Shown here: one piece after another, positions 52,575-61,504 of the stretch
How positions within the stretch are numbered: the first letter of the stretch is position 1
Layout: every line of letters starts with the position of its first letter
Source of the DNA: Micromonospora okii
Lineage (GTDB): Bacteria; Actinomycetota; Actinomycetes; Mycobacteriales; Micromonosporaceae
Reading direction: 5' to 3'
DNA length: 64,000 nt
Assembly (NCBI RefSeq): GCF_020884795.1
Contig: NZ_BBZF01000017.1
Coordinates: 219,741 to 283,740 of the forward strand
Notes under the pieces: generated by a model
Told to the model about the DNA's origin: nothing
The model's database searches: none
Seen by the model: the letters and a program-made list of their open reading frames with translations, nothing else
Made by a program: the position numbers and the translations under genes

Positions 52575-53406
52575 GCCGGCACCGGGCGGCGCGGAGCCGG
52601 CCGGGGACGCCGCCGGGTGCTGGCTGCACGGGGTGACCCGCGAGGTCGACCCGGCGACGCTGGCCGCCGGGAGCGGGATGGACGGCGGGCCGCTGCGGGC
52701 CGTGTCGGCCGCCGGCCTGGTCGCGGTGGTGAGCGCCGCGCCGCCGGCCGAGTACGGCGAGGAGGCGCTGCGCCGCAACCTGGAGGACCTGGCCTGGCTG
52801 GAGCGGGCCGCGCGGACGCACCACGGGGTGGTGGCCGCGCTGTCCCGGGCCGGCGCGGTGGTGCCGACCCGGCTCGCCACCGTCTACCGCGACGAGGGGG
52901 GTGTCGCCCGGCTGCTCGCCGAGCGCCGGGCCGAGCTGGCGGCCACCCTCGACCGGCTCACCGGCCGCGCCGAGTGGGGCGTCAAGGGGTACGCGGTGCC
53001 GGGCGCGGCCGTCCGTGCCGCCGCCGCTGACGGGGCCGCGCCCGAGGGCGCCGGGGTCGCGTACCTGCGGCGACGTCGGGCCGCGCTCACCGCCCGGGAC
53101 GAGGGGCAGCGAATCGCCACCGAGGCCGCCGCGACCGTGCACGAGGCCCTCGCCGGGTACGTGGTGGACGCCCGTCGGCACGCCCCGCAGGACCGCCGGC
53201 TCTCCGGCGCGGCCACCGCGATGGTGCTCAACGGGGCGTACCTGGTGGACGTGCCCGCCCTCGACGGGTTCACCGGCCTGGTCGCCGCGCTGGCCGGCCG
53301 CCACCCCGAGGTGCGCCTGGAACTCACCGGCCCCTGGCCGGCGTACTCCTTCGCCCAGGACCGCCCGGCGGAGCCGGCGCTGACCGTCCGGGAGCCGGCA
53401 TGGTGA
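52558..53406 (+). CDS. gvpL: Gas vesicle protein GvpL/GvpF (second)
   Basis: The 282-residue protein has GvpL/F features: CWLHGVTREVDPATLAAGSG, RRNLEDLAWLERAARTHHGV, VVPTRLATVYRDEGGVARLL and WGVKGYAVPGAAV. It is more divergent than the copy at 50724. The pair corresponds to GvpF and GvpL of Streptomyces; which is which is assigned by order. It overlaps both neighbours, indicating tight coupling. Confidence 0.85.
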   Translation: MSWTAEPAPGGAEPAGDAAGCWLHGVTREVDPATLAAGSGMDGGPLRAVSAAGLVAVVSAAPPAEYGEEALRRNLEDLAWLERAARTHHGVVAALSRAGAVVPTRLATVYRDEGGVARLLAERRAELAATLDRLTGRAEWGVKGYAVPGAAVRAAAADGAAPEGAGVAYLRRRRAALTARDEGQRIATEAAATVHEALAGYVVDARRHAPQDRRLSGAATAMVLNGAYLVDVPALDGFTGLVAALAGRHPEVRLELTGPWPAYSFAQDRPAEPALTVREPAW

Positions 53407-53750
53407 CCACCGCCCTCGCGCCGAGCAGCGCGGACGACCCGCTGGCGTACCGGCCGGTGGCGCTGGTGGACGTGCTCGACCGGGTGCTCGCCAGCGGCGT
53501 GGTGGTCTCCGGGGACATCACCATCGCCATCGCCGAGGTCGACCTGGTGCGGATCTCCCTGCGGGCGCTGGTCGCCTCGGCCGGCGCGCTCGTCCGGCCG
53601 GAGCAGGAAGGGGCAGCGGGGCCGGGAGGTCCAGCGGGGCCGGGAGGGACGCCGGGGCCGGAAGGAGCGACACAGCCGGAAGGACCGCCGCAGTCGGATG
53701 GGACGCCGGAGCCGGTGGGGCCGTACCCGCCCGGTGGGGCGGCGCGATGA
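53400..53750 (+). CDS. gvpS: Gas vesicle protein GvpS (GvpA-family)
   Basis: The 116-residue protein has a GvpA-like core (ALVDVLDRVLASGVVVSGDI, VDLVRISLRALVASAGALV), then a Pro/Gly/Glu-rich disordered tail of about 50 residues with GPGG and GPEG repeats. GvpS is an actinomycete minor vesicle protein. ATG 53400 overlaps the gvpL end; the stop overlaps gvpK (ATGA). Confidence 0.85.
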   Translation: MVTTALAPSSADDPLAYRPVALVDVLDRVLASGVVVSGDITIAIAEVDLVRISLRALVASAGALVRPEQEGAAGPGGPAGPGGTPGPEGATQPEGPPQSDGTPEPVGPYPPGGAAR

Positions 53751-54154
53751 CCGGGACGGGCCCCGACCGCGCCGGGGACGCCACGGCCGGGCCCGGCGGG
53801 ATCGTCCGGTGGGACGAGGCGGGCGAACTGGTCGCCGCCCTCGACGTGTCGCAGTGGCGGGCGCCCCGGGTGACGCCGCTGGACCAGCGGCTCTCCGTGG
53901 ACCGGGACTCCGTCGAGCGGGGGCTGGCCAGCCTCGTGCTCACCGTGATCGAGCTGCTGCGGCAGCTCATGGAACGCCAGGCGCTGCGCCGGGTCGACTG
54001 CGGCGACCTCACCGACGAGCAGGTGGAGCGGATCGGCGTCACGCTGATGGCCCTGGAGGAGCAGATGACCGGGCTGCGGGAGTACTTCGGCCTGGAGCCC
54101 GAGGACCTGAACCTCGACCTCGGCCCGCTCGGTCCGCTGCTGCCGACGGACTGA
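53747..54154 (+). CDS. gvpK: Gas vesicle protein GvpK
   Basis: The 135-residue protein carries the GvpK pattern: QRLSVDRDSVERGLASLVLT, VIELLRQLMERQALRRVD, and the terminal LTDEQVERIGVTLMALEEQM with EYFGLEPEDLNLDLGPLG. GvpK is thought to aid vesicle growth. It is the last gene of the operon and converges on the AAA ATPase gene. Confidence 0.9.
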   Translation: MTGTGPDRAGDATAGPGGIVRWDEAGELVAALDVSQWRAPRVTPLDQRLSVDRDSVERGLASLVLTVIELLRQLMERQALRRVDCGDLTDEQVERIGVTLMALEEQMTGLREYFGLEPEDLNLDLGPLGPLLPTD

Positions 54155-54164
54155 CCGACCGCCG

Positions 54165-54300
54165 CCTCCGACCGGCCGCGCCGACGACCCGACCGACCCG
54201 ACCGACCGCGCCGACCGACCCGACCGACCGCGCCGACCTGCCCGCGCCGACCCGAGCGACCGGCCGACCCGACCGGCCGCCCGGAGCGGCCCCGCCGGGG
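54165..54300. repeat. CGACCGACC-type low-complexity repeat between convergent genes
   Basis: Short GACC/CGCCGACC units repeat across about 135 bp between gvpK and the AAA ATPase. No gene. It may act as a spacer or terminator region. Confidence 0.7.
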
Positions 54301-54313
54301 CGGGCCGGCGCTT

Positions 54314-56644
54314 TCAGCGGGACGCGCGGGCCTCCGCGTACGCGGCCAGCCAGGCGACCTGGCCCGGGTCGAGCGACGGGCGGACCCGGTCCCGCGCCGT
54401 CTCGACGTGCGCGGCGGTGACCGTCGAGGCGGTCAGCGACTCGCGCATCGCGGCGAGCGCCGCCTCCCGCACCAGCGCCGCGCAGTCCGCCGCCGAGAAG
54501 CCGTCCAGCCCCTCGCCGAGCGCGCCGAGGTCGACGTCGTCGGCCAGCGGGACGTTCCGGGCGGCGGCGCGCAGGATCTCGGCGCGGGCGGCCCCGTCCG
54601 GCGGCGGCACGTAGACCAGCCGCTCCAGCCGGCCGGGGCGCAGCAGCGCCGGGTCCACCAGGTCCGGCCGGTTGGTCGCGCCGATCACCACCACGTTGCG
54701 CAGCGACTCCACCCCGTCCAGCTCGGTGAGCAAGGCGGCGACCACCCGGTCGGTGGTGCCCCCGTCGCTGGCCTGACCGCGCACCGGGGCGAGCGCGTCC
54801 ACCTCGTCGAGGAAGACCAGCGTCGGGGCGGCCTCCCGGGCCCGGCGGAACAGCTCCCGCACCGCCCGTTCGCTCTCGCCGACCCACTTCGACAGCAGCT
54901 CCGCGCCCTTGACCGAGAGCACGTTCGCCCGGCCGGAGCCGGCCAGCGCGGTGACCAGGTACGTCTTTCCGCAGCCGGGCGGGCCGTACAGCAGCACCCC
55001 GCGCGGCGGCTGCACGCCGAGCCGGGCGAAGGTGTCCGGGTAGGTCAGCGGCCACAGCACCGACTCGGTCAGCTTCTCCTTGACCTCGACCATGTCGCCC
55101 ACGTCGTCGAGGGTGACGTCGGCCAGCTCCAGCGTGGACGCGGCCATCGTGGTCGGCCGGACCACCTCCAGGGCAGCGGTGAAGTCGCCCATCGCCACCG
55201 TCGGCGCCTCGGCCGTCCGCTGCCGCAGCGCCGCCCGCACCCCGGCCTCCCGCACCAGCGCGGCCAGGTCGGCGGCGACGAACCCGGGGGTACGCCCGGC
55301 CACCTCGTCCAGGCGCACGTCGTCGGCCAGCGGCACCTGCCGGGTCAGCACGGTGAGCTGCTCCCGGCGCAGCGCCTGGTCGGGCAGCGGCACGGTGATC
55401 CGCAGGGAGAGCAGGTCCGGTGCGCGCAGCGCGGGGTCGACCGACTCGGGGCGGCCGGTCGTGCAGACCACCGCCGCCCCGGCCCGGACGGTCTCGGCGA
55501 GCACCTGCCGGAACACGGTCGCCACGGGGCCGGGCTCGTCGGCCGGGGCGAGCGCCTCCACGTCGGTGACCAGCAGCACCGCCGGGCCGTTCGCGCGCAC
55601 CTCGTCGGCGGCGGCGCGCAGCCGCCGGGCCGCCGCGTCGTTGCTCAGCGCGGCCAGCTCGGGCGCCCAGAGCGGGCAGACCCGGGCCCCCACCCGGGCG
55701 GCGACCGCCCGGACCAGGGCGGACTTGCCCGACCCGGCCGGCCCGGCGACCAGCACCCCGAGCGACACGGTGGTGCCCAGCCGGCCCAGCACCTCCCGGT
55801 GGTGGAAGCCGAGGTCCAGCAGTTCGGTCAGCTCCTGCGCCTGCGCGCGCAGGCCGGGCAGCTCGTCCACGGTGGGCGCGTCGTCGCCCCCGGCGGGCGT
55901 GTCCCCGGCCGTGGCGGTGTGTTCGGCCCGGACCGCGCCCTCGACCCCTGCCGCGCCCCGCAGCGAGGCAGCGCTGTGGCCCGCCGGGTCGGCGGCGCTG
56001 TCGCCGGATGCCCCGGTGACGCCGCGGCCGGCCGGGACGTCCACGGCGGGCCGGCCGCCCGTACGGGTGGCCGGGCCGTGGTCCCAGCCGACCACGGTGT
56101 CCATGGTGACCAGCGCGGCGACGTCCGGCTCGGCGGCGGTCACGGTGAGCAGCGTGCTCGTCCAGGCGTATCCGACGCTGCTGGAGAGGCTGCGCCGGGC
56201 GGCCTCCACGAGGGCGCGCACCGAGGCGTCGGGCAGCACGTCCTGGGGCAGCAGGGAGACGTCGTCCCCGGCGGTGACCACCTTGCCGAGCAGCGCGAGC
56301 CGCAGCATCTCCGGGGAGACGGCGGCGACCACCTGCACCGGCCCGGCCAGGGTCACCCGGCGGGCGGGGACCACGGGCGCGGGGCTCACCGTCACCTGCC
56401 CGCCGTCGCGCACGCCGAGGTTGCCCAGCAGCAGGTCGTCGGCGTAGAGCAGGGCGGTGCTCGCGGCGGGCCCGGCCGGCGCGACGATCCCGGCGGTGAC
56501 CCGCCGGCCGGCGAGCCGGACGGGGTCGCCGGGTCGCAGCGCCAGCGCCGTCAGCACCTCCGGGTGCAGCCGGACCACGCCGCGTCGGCCGTCGAGCGCG
56601 GCGGGGCGCAGGCTGGCGGTGAGAGTCAGGTCGGGTGCGGCCAC
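54314..56644 (-). CDS. CDC48/p97-type AAA ATPase
   Basis: The 776-residue protein has a CDC48 N-like double-psi barrel (RGVVRLHPEVLTALALRPGD) and two AAA modules. D1: Walker A AGPAGSGKSALVR and Walker B VLLVTDVEAL (Asp-Val-Glu, weakened). D2: Walker A YGPPGCGKTYLV, Walker B TLVFLDEVDAL, and sensor/arginine finger NRPDLVDPALLRPGR. D2 looks fully active; D1 may be impaired. A disordered insert (about 195-265) separates N and D1. GTG 56644 follows TAACCT (minus strand, 56657-56652) by 7 nt. It likely unfolds proteins; a link to gas vesicles is only by proximity. Confidence 0.88.
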   Translation of the reverse strand: MAAPDLTLTASLRPAALDGRRGVVRLHPEVLTALALRPGDPVRLAGRRVTAGIVAPAGPAASTALLYADDLLLGNLGVRDGGQVTVSPAPVVPARRVTLAGPVQVVAAVSPEMLRLALLGKVVTAGDDVSLLPQDVLPDASVRALVEAARRSLSSSVGYAWTSTLLTVTAAEPDVAALVTMDTVVGWDHGPATRTGGRPAVDVPAGRGVTGASGDSAADPAGHSAASLRGAAGVEGAVRAEHTATAGDTPAGGDDAPTVDELPGLRAQAQELTELLDLGFHHREVLGRLGTTVSLGVLVAGPAGSGKSALVRAVAARVGARVCPLWAPELAALSNDAAARRLRAAADEVRANGPAVLLVTDVEALAPADEPGPVATVFRQVLAETVRAGAAVVCTTGRPESVDPALRAPDLLSLRITVPLPDQALRREQLTVLTRQVPLADDVRLDEVAGRTPGFVAADLAALVREAGVRAALRQRTAEAPTVAMGDFTAALEVVRPTTMAASTLELADVTLDDVGDMVEVKEKLTESVLWPLTYPDTFARLGVQPPRGVLLYGPPGCGKTYLVTALAGSGRANVLSVKGAELLSKWVGESERAVRELFRRAREAAPTLVFLDEVDALAPVRGQASDGGTTDRVVAALLTELDGVESLRNVVVIGATNRPDLVDPALLRPGRLERLVYVPPPDGAARAEILRAAARNVPLADDVDLGALGEGLDGFSAADCAALVREAALAAMRESLTASTVTAAHVETARDRVRPSLDPGQVAWLAAYAEARASR

Positions 56645-56760
56645 CCGCCCGAGGTTAGCCGCCGCCCGCCTCCCCCGCCCCGCACCCGGCCCCACCTGGG
56701 ATCGAACGACGTACCGAGGATCCCAGCCGACGCTCAGGAAACACCCCGTACCGTGGCCGC

Positions 56761-59631
56761 ATGAGATCGCCTTCGTCGGCCGCGCCGGTCCGGCGGGCCC
56801 TGGGCACCCGCCGCCGTCGGATCGTCGCCGGATCGGTGGCCGTCGTGCTGCTGGCCGCCGCCGCGCTCTGGGCGGCCCGGCCCGGCGAGGCCGGCTTCCG
56901 CACCGAATCCGCGCGGATCACCGTCCGCTCCGGCCCGGCCGGTGACGAGCCGGTCGACCTGGACGCCACCTTCTACCTGCCGGACGACGCCTCGGCCGGC
57001 CGGAAGGTGCCGGCGGTGCTGCTCGCGCACGGCTTCGGCGGCACCAAGGAGTCGGTCCGCGCCGACGCCGAGGACCTGGCGGCCCAGGGGTACGCGGTGC
57101 TGGCCTGGACCGCCCGGGGCTTCGGCCGCAGCGGCGGCCAGATCCACCTGGACAGCCCCGACCACGAGGTGCGCGACGCCGAGCGGCTGCTGGACTGGCT
57201 GGCCGCCCGCCCGGAGGTGCGCACCGACGCCCCGGGCGACCCCCGCGTCGGGGTGGTCGGCGGCTCGTACGGCGGCGGCCTGGCGCTGCTGCTCGCCGCG
57301 CAGGACCGGCGGGTCGACGCGATCGTCCCCATGATCACCTGGAACGACCTGTCCCGCGCGTTCCTGCCGGAGAGCACCGGCGGGCCCGCCACGTCCGGCG
57401 TGTTCAAGAAGGGCTGGGCCGGGATCTTCTTCGGCGGCGGCGGCAACGCCGGCTCGGGGCCGGCGGGGCTCTCCGGCGGCTCGGCCGCCGAGCCCGAGGG
57501 CAACCCGGCCTCGGCGGGGCCGCCGAGCCCGACGCCGGGCACCGGGCCGGGCACGGGCTCCGGTCGCGCCCCGGCCGGGGCCGCCGACCCGGCCTGCGGC
57601 CGGTTCGCCGCCGACGTCTGCGCCGCGTACCTGCGGATCGCCACCACCGGGCGGGCCGAGCCGGCCGACGTGGAGCTGCTGCGCCGCTCCAGCCCCGCCG
57701 GGGTGCTGGACAGGATCAAGGCTCCGACCCTGCTGGTGCAGGGCACGGCGGACAGCCTCTTCCCGCTCGCCGAGGCCGACGCGAACGCGCGCGGCATCGC
57801 GGCCAACGGCACCCCCGTCCGGGTCGCCTGGTATACGGGCGGCCACGACGGCGGTGCGGGCCCGACCAGCGACTCCGACCGGGTGAAGTACCTGACTCTC
57901 CAGTGGCTCGACCACTACGTCACCGGCGACGGGCCGGCCCCGGGCGACGACTTCACGTACTCCCGGGTGGCCGGCTTCAACGCCCTGGAGCGCGGCCTGG
58001 TCGCCACCGGCTACCGCACCGCCGACTACCCCGGCCTCGCCGGGGACGACCGCCGGGAGGTCGCGGTGACCGGCCCCGCGCAGCCGGTGGCGAACCCGCC
58101 GAACGGCAACCCGGCGGCCATCTCCTCGGTGCCGTTCGCCGGGGCGCTCGGCTCGCTGCTCGACGGGGTGGCCGGCGACGTACCGGGCCAGCACGCCCGG
58201 TTCGAGTCGGCCCCGCTGACCGAGGCCGTGGACGTGACCGGCGCGCCGACGTTCTCGATCCGGGCGGCCTCGCCGACCGGGGAGGCGGTGCTCTTCGTCA
58301 AGCTCTACGACGTCGACCCGGGCGGCGCGGCGACCCTGCCGAACGGGCTGGTCGCCCCGGTCCGGCTGACCGGGCTGCCGGCGGAGATCGGGGCCGCGAA
58401 GCCGGTCACCGTGACCCTGCCGGGGATCGTCCGCCGGGTCGAGGCCGGGCACCGGCTGCGGATCACGGTGGCCAGCACCGACCAGGCGTACACCACGCCG
58501 GCCCAGCCGACCGTCTACACCGTGGCGGCCGGCGACGCCCCGCTCGTGCTCCCCACCGTGACCGGCGAGCCGATCCCCACCGCCGCCACCGTGTGGCGCT
58601 GGGTGCTCGCCGGGCTGCTCGCGGCCGTCGTCGTCGGGCTCGTCGTGGTCGTCCTGCTGGCCCGCCGCCGGCACCGCCGCCAGGACAGCTCGGTGCACCC
58701 GGAGTACGCGGGCGTCCCGCTGGCCGTCCGGCAGCTTCGCAAGGAGTACGCCGACGGCTTCGTCGCCGTGTCGAACGTCGACTTCGAGGTGCACCCCGGC
58801 CAGGTGGTCGGCCTGCTCGGGCCCAACGGCGCGGGCAAGACCACCACCCTGCGGGTGCTGATGGGGCTGACCCAGCCGACGGCCGGCGAGATCTACGTCT
58901 TCGGCCGGCGGCTGGTGCCCGGCTCGCCGGTGCTGTCCCGCATCGGTGCGCTGGTCGAGGGGCCCGGCTTCCTGCCGCACCTGTCCGGCCTGGACAACCT
59001 GAAGGCGTACTGGCGGGCCACCGGGCGGCCCTGGGCGGACGCGCACTTCGACGAGGCGCTGGAGATCGCCGGGCTCGGCGAGTCGGTGCACCGGAAGACC
59101 CGCAAGTACAGCCACGGGATGCGGCAGCGGCTCGCCATCGCCCAGGCCATGCTCGGCCTGCCCGAGCTGTTGGTGCTCGACGAACCGACGGACGGCCTGG
59201 ACCCGCCGCAGATCGCCGAGATGCGCCGGGTGCTCCAGCGCTACGCCACCGACGGCCGGGCGGTGCTGGTCTCCAGCCACCTGCTCGCCGAGGTGGAGCA
59301 GACCTGCACCCACGCCGTGGTGGTGAACAAGGGGCGGATCGTGGCGTCCGGCCCGGTCGCCGAGATCGTCGGCGAGTCGCCGAGCGTGCTGTTCGACGTG
59401 ACCGACCCGGCCGCCGCGCGCGACGTGCTGGGCCGACTGGACGGGGTGACCGTGCTGCCCGACCCGGAGGGGAACCTCGTGGTGGACACCAACGGCACCG
59501 CGCGCAGCGAGGTGGTGGCCGAGCTGGTCCGGGCCGGGATCGGGGTGGACCGGGTGGTGCCGCGCCGCCGCCTGGAGGACGCGTTCCTCGCCCTGGTGGG
59601 CGAGAACTCTCGGGGAAGCGGGGACCGGTGA
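56761..59631 (+). CDS. Exported alpha/beta hydrolase (S15/CocE-like) fused to an ABC ATPase
   Basis: The 956-residue protein starts at ATG 56761, 6 nt after TACCGT (56749-56754). Order: N-terminal membrane helix (RIVAGSVAVVLLAAAALWAA), alpha/beta hydrolase with nucleophile GGSYGGG, acid TADSLFPLAE and His in YTGGHDGG, a PepX-C/CocE-type beta domain (about 440-610), a second membrane helix (WVLAGLLAAVVVGLVVVVLL, about 612-638), and a cytoplasmic ABC ATPase: Walker A GPNGAGKTTT, signature YSHGMRQRLAIAQAML, Walker B LLVLDEPTDGLDP. The topology puts the hydrolase outside and the ATPase inside. It is coupled to a permease (TGATG). Cargo and substrate are unknown. Confidence 0.9.
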   Translation: MRSPSSAAPVRRALGTRRRRIVAGSVAVVLLAAAALWAARPGEAGFRTESARITVRSGPAGDEPVDLDATFYLPDDASAGRKVPAVLLAHGFGGTKESVRADAEDLAAQGYAVLAWTARGFGRSGGQIHLDSPDHEVRDAERLLDWLAARPEVRTDAPGDPRVGVVGGSYGGGLALLLAAQDRRVDAIVPMITWNDLSRAFLPESTGGPATSGVFKKGWAGIFFGGGGNAGSGPAGLSGGSAAEPEGNPASAGPPSPTPGTGPGTGSGRAPAGAADPACGRFAADVCAAYLRIATTGRAEPADVELLRRSSPAGVLDRIKAPTLLVQGTADSLFPLAEADANARGIAANGTPVRVAWYTGGHDGGAGPTSDSDRVKYLTLQWLDHYVTGDGPAPGDDFTYSRVAGFNALERGLVATGYRTADYPGLAGDDRREVAVTGPAQPVANPPNGNPAAISSVPFAGALGSLLDGVAGDVPGQHARFESAPLTEAVDVTGAPTFSIRAASPTGEAVLFVKLYDVDPGGAATLPNGLVAPVRLTGLPAEIGAAKPVTVTLPGIVRRVEAGHRLRITVASTDQAYTTPAQPTVYTVAAGDAPLVLPTVTGEPIPTAATVWRWVLAGLLAAVVVGLVVVVLLARRRHRRQDSSVHPEYAGVPLAVRQLRKEYADGFVAVSNVDFEVHPGQVVGLLGPNGAGKTTTLRVLMGLTQPTAGEIYVFGRRLVPGSPVLSRIGALVEGPGFLPHLSGLDNLKAYWRATGRPWADAHFDEALEIAGLGESVHRKTRKYSHGMRQRLAIAQAMLGLPELLVLDEPTDGLDPPQIAEMRRVLQRYATDGRAVLVSSHLLAEVEQTCTHAVVVNKGRIVASGPVAEIVGESPSVLFDVTDPAAARDVLGRLDGVTVLPDPEGNLVVDTNGTARSEVVAELVRAGIGVDRVVPRRRLEDAFLALVGENSRGSGDR

Positions 59632-60506
59632 TGGGGCAGTCGTCCTCCACGGTGGGCGCGGCGGCCGGCTACCGGCCGTCGGCGACCCTGCCGTTCGCGG
59701 CGGAGTTCCGCCGGCAGGCGTCGCGGCGGCGCACCCAGCTCGCGCTCGGGTTCATGGTGCTGCTGCCGCTGATCATCCTGATCGCGTTCCAGTTCGACGC
59801 CGGCGACGACGACCGCGACGGCGGCGGGGGCGAGTTCTCCAGCCTCGCCGACCTGGCGACCTCGGGCGGGCTGAACTTCACCCTCTTCTCGCTGCTGGTC
59901 TCGGCGTCGTTCCTGCTGGTCGTGGTGGTGGCGCTGTTCTGCGGCGACACGGTGGCCAGCGAGGCGAGCTGGGGCAGCCTGCGCTACCTGCTGGCGATCC
60001 CGGTGCCCCGGGCCCGGCTGCTCGCGGTGAAGCTGCTGGTGGCGCTCGCGTACTCGGCCCTGGCCCTGCTGCTGCTCGCCGGCACCGCCCTGCTCGCCGG
60101 CACCCTCCGGTACGGCTGGGAGCCGCTGCGCAGCCAGGTGTCGGCCCAGCTCGACCCGGGCGAGGGGCTGCTGCGGCTGCTGGCCGTGCTCGGCTACCTG
60201 GCGGTGGTCCTGCTGGCGGTGGCCGGGCTGGCGTTCCTGCTCTCGGTCGTCACGGACGCGGCGCTGGGGGCGGTGGGCGGCGCGGTGCTGCTGTGGATCC
60301 TGTCCAGCATCCTGGACCAGATCGAGGCGCTGGGCGCCGTGCGGTCCTTCCTCCCCACCCACTACGCCAACGCCTGGCTGGGCCTGCTGTCGACCCCGGT
60401 GCAGACCGACGACCTGGTACGCGGCTGCATCTCGGCCATCGCCTACGCCACCCTCTTCTGGTCCGTGGCCTTCTGGCGCTTCACCCGCAAGGACGTCACG
60501 AGCTGA
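59631..60506 (+). CDS. ABC-2-type permease partner of the hydrolase-ATPase fusion
   Basis: The 291-residue permease has about six membrane helices, beginning LALGFMVLLPLIILIAFQFD, then FTLFSLLVSASFLLVVVVAL, LLVALAYSALALLLLAGTALL and others. The cytoplasmic coupling segment is VASEASWGSLRYLLAIPVPR. ATG 59631 overlaps the upstream stop. With the fusion it forms an exporter that carries its own extracellular hydrolase. Confidence 0.88.
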   Translation: MGQSSSTVGAAAGYRPSATLPFAAEFRRQASRRRTQLALGFMVLLPLIILIAFQFDAGDDDRDGGGGEFSSLADLATSGGLNFTLFSLLVSASFLLVVVVALFCGDTVASEASWGSLRYLLAIPVPRARLLAVKLLVALAYSALALLLLAGTALLAGTLRYGWEPLRSQVSAQLDPGEGLLRLLAVLGYLAVVLLAVAGLAFLLSVVTDAALGAVGGAVLLWILSSILDQIEALGAVRSFLPTHYANAWLGLLSTPVQTDDLVRGCISAIAYATLFWSVAFWRFTRKDVTS

Positions 60507-60539
60507 CCCACCCGCCCCCACCCCACCCCCCGGACTCCG

Positions 60540-60598
60540 TTGATCATGGAGTTGGCGGCACTTTCGATCTCCCTGACTGCCGTCAACCCCATGATTAA
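60540..60598. repeat. Imperfect palindromic repeat (TTGATCATGG type)
   Basis: TTGATCATGGAGTTGGCGG (60540-60558) pairs with 60580-60598 with few mismatches; the loop is 21 nt. It could terminate the ABC operon and resembles short repeats abundant in Micromonospora. Confidence 0.65.
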
Positions 60599-60638
60599 CC
60601 CGGGGCCTGGTGGAAGGCTGCCAGGGGCGGGTGCAGAT

Positions 60639-60680
60639 CTTGGTACTGAACAGCCCCTCCGGGGGCCGATTCGTACCAAG
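60639..60680. promoter_or_regulatory. Nested hairpin, possible operator
   Basis: CTTGGTAC (60639-60646) and GTACCAAG (60673-60680) match perfectly and enclose an inner GCCCC/GGGGC stem. Confidence 0.4.
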
Positions 60681-60960
60681 GTTCACGTTGCCGGGGTTTC
60701 TGGAGGGCTGGGGCCGGGCCGGCCGCGGTTCGCCTGGCCTTCGCGTGACTGATCACAGGCGCAGCGGATTGCGGACGAGCCTCTTGGGCGGCGGTCGGAA
60801 TTCGTCGGGCATTGCCCTGGTCCGTCGCGCGCCGGGCGGGGGCGTGGGTGCCCGCCGGTTGCGTTGGCGTGCAAGCGTTCCCACAACGAGAGATCACATC
60901 GACCTGTTCAAATTCATGTCGCACTCTGTTGAAATCTACCCGTCTCAATGGAGGTGTTCC

Positions 60961-61410
60961 ATGAATCTCGATCGGCTCGGCGGACCCGTCCTCTCCCTCT
61001 TTCGCATGGTCCTCGGCCTGCTCTTCCTGTGCCACGGGCTCTCGTCGCTGTTCGGGGTGTTCGGCGGGGCCCGAGGCAGCGGCCAGGCGGTCCCGTTCGG
61101 CCAGTGGCCAGGCTGGTGGGCCGCGTTGATCCAGGCCGCCTGCGGCGCGTTGGTGCTCGCCGGGCTCTTCACCCGGCCCGCCGCGCTGCTCGCGTCCGGC
61201 TCGATGGCGTACGCGTACTTCGTGGTGCACCAGCCCGAGGCGCTGCTGCCGCTGCGCAACGGCGGCGAACTGGCGGCCCTGTTCTGCTGGTCGTTCATGC
61301 TCGTCGCGGTGCTCGGCCCGGGCACCTGGGCGCTGGACACACTGCTGCGCCGCCGCCGCGAGCCTCCCGTCGCGGCCCCGGCTGCGGACAGGGCGTCCGT
61401 GTCGGCCTGA
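60961..61410 (+). CDS. DoxX-family membrane protein
   Basis: The 149-residue protein starts at ATG 60961 with GGAGGTG at 60950-60956. Four helices: LSLFRMVLGLLFLCHGLSSL, WAALIQAACGALVLAGLF, PAALLASGSMAYAYFVV, and LFCWSFMLVAVLGPGTWAL. DoxX proteins are small quinone-related or redox membrane proteins of poorly defined role. It stands alone between two terminator-like hairpins. Confidence 0.88.
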   Translation: MNLDRLGGPVLSLFRMVLGLLFLCHGLSSLFGVFGGARGSGQAVPFGQWPGWWAALIQAACGALVLAGLFTRPAALLASGSMAYAYFVVHQPEALLPLRNGGELAALFCWSFMLVAVLGPGTWALDTLLRRRREPPVAAPAADRASVSA

Positions 61411-61445
61411 CCGACCGGCGCGGCGTGGACCGCGCGAAGCGCAAC

Positions 61446-61484
61446 GGGGCCGCCGGCCCGGCGAGGGATGCCGCCGGCGGCCCC
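61446..61484. terminator. Bidirectional terminator
   Basis: Perfect 12-bp arms GGGGCCGCCGGC (61446-61457) and GCCGGCGGCCCC (61473-61484) between the convergent DoxX and small membrane protein genes. Confidence 0.75.
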
Positions 61485-61504
61485 GGCCCGTGTTCTCCGG
61501 TCGA

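Larger units (their letters stand above)
60507..60960. other. 454-bp intergenic region before the DoxX gene
   Basis: No gene is supported. It holds a 19-bp imperfect palindrome (60540-60598) and a nested hairpin (60639-60680). The part near 60895-60945 is AT-richer and probably carries the DoxX promoter. Confidence 0.5.
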
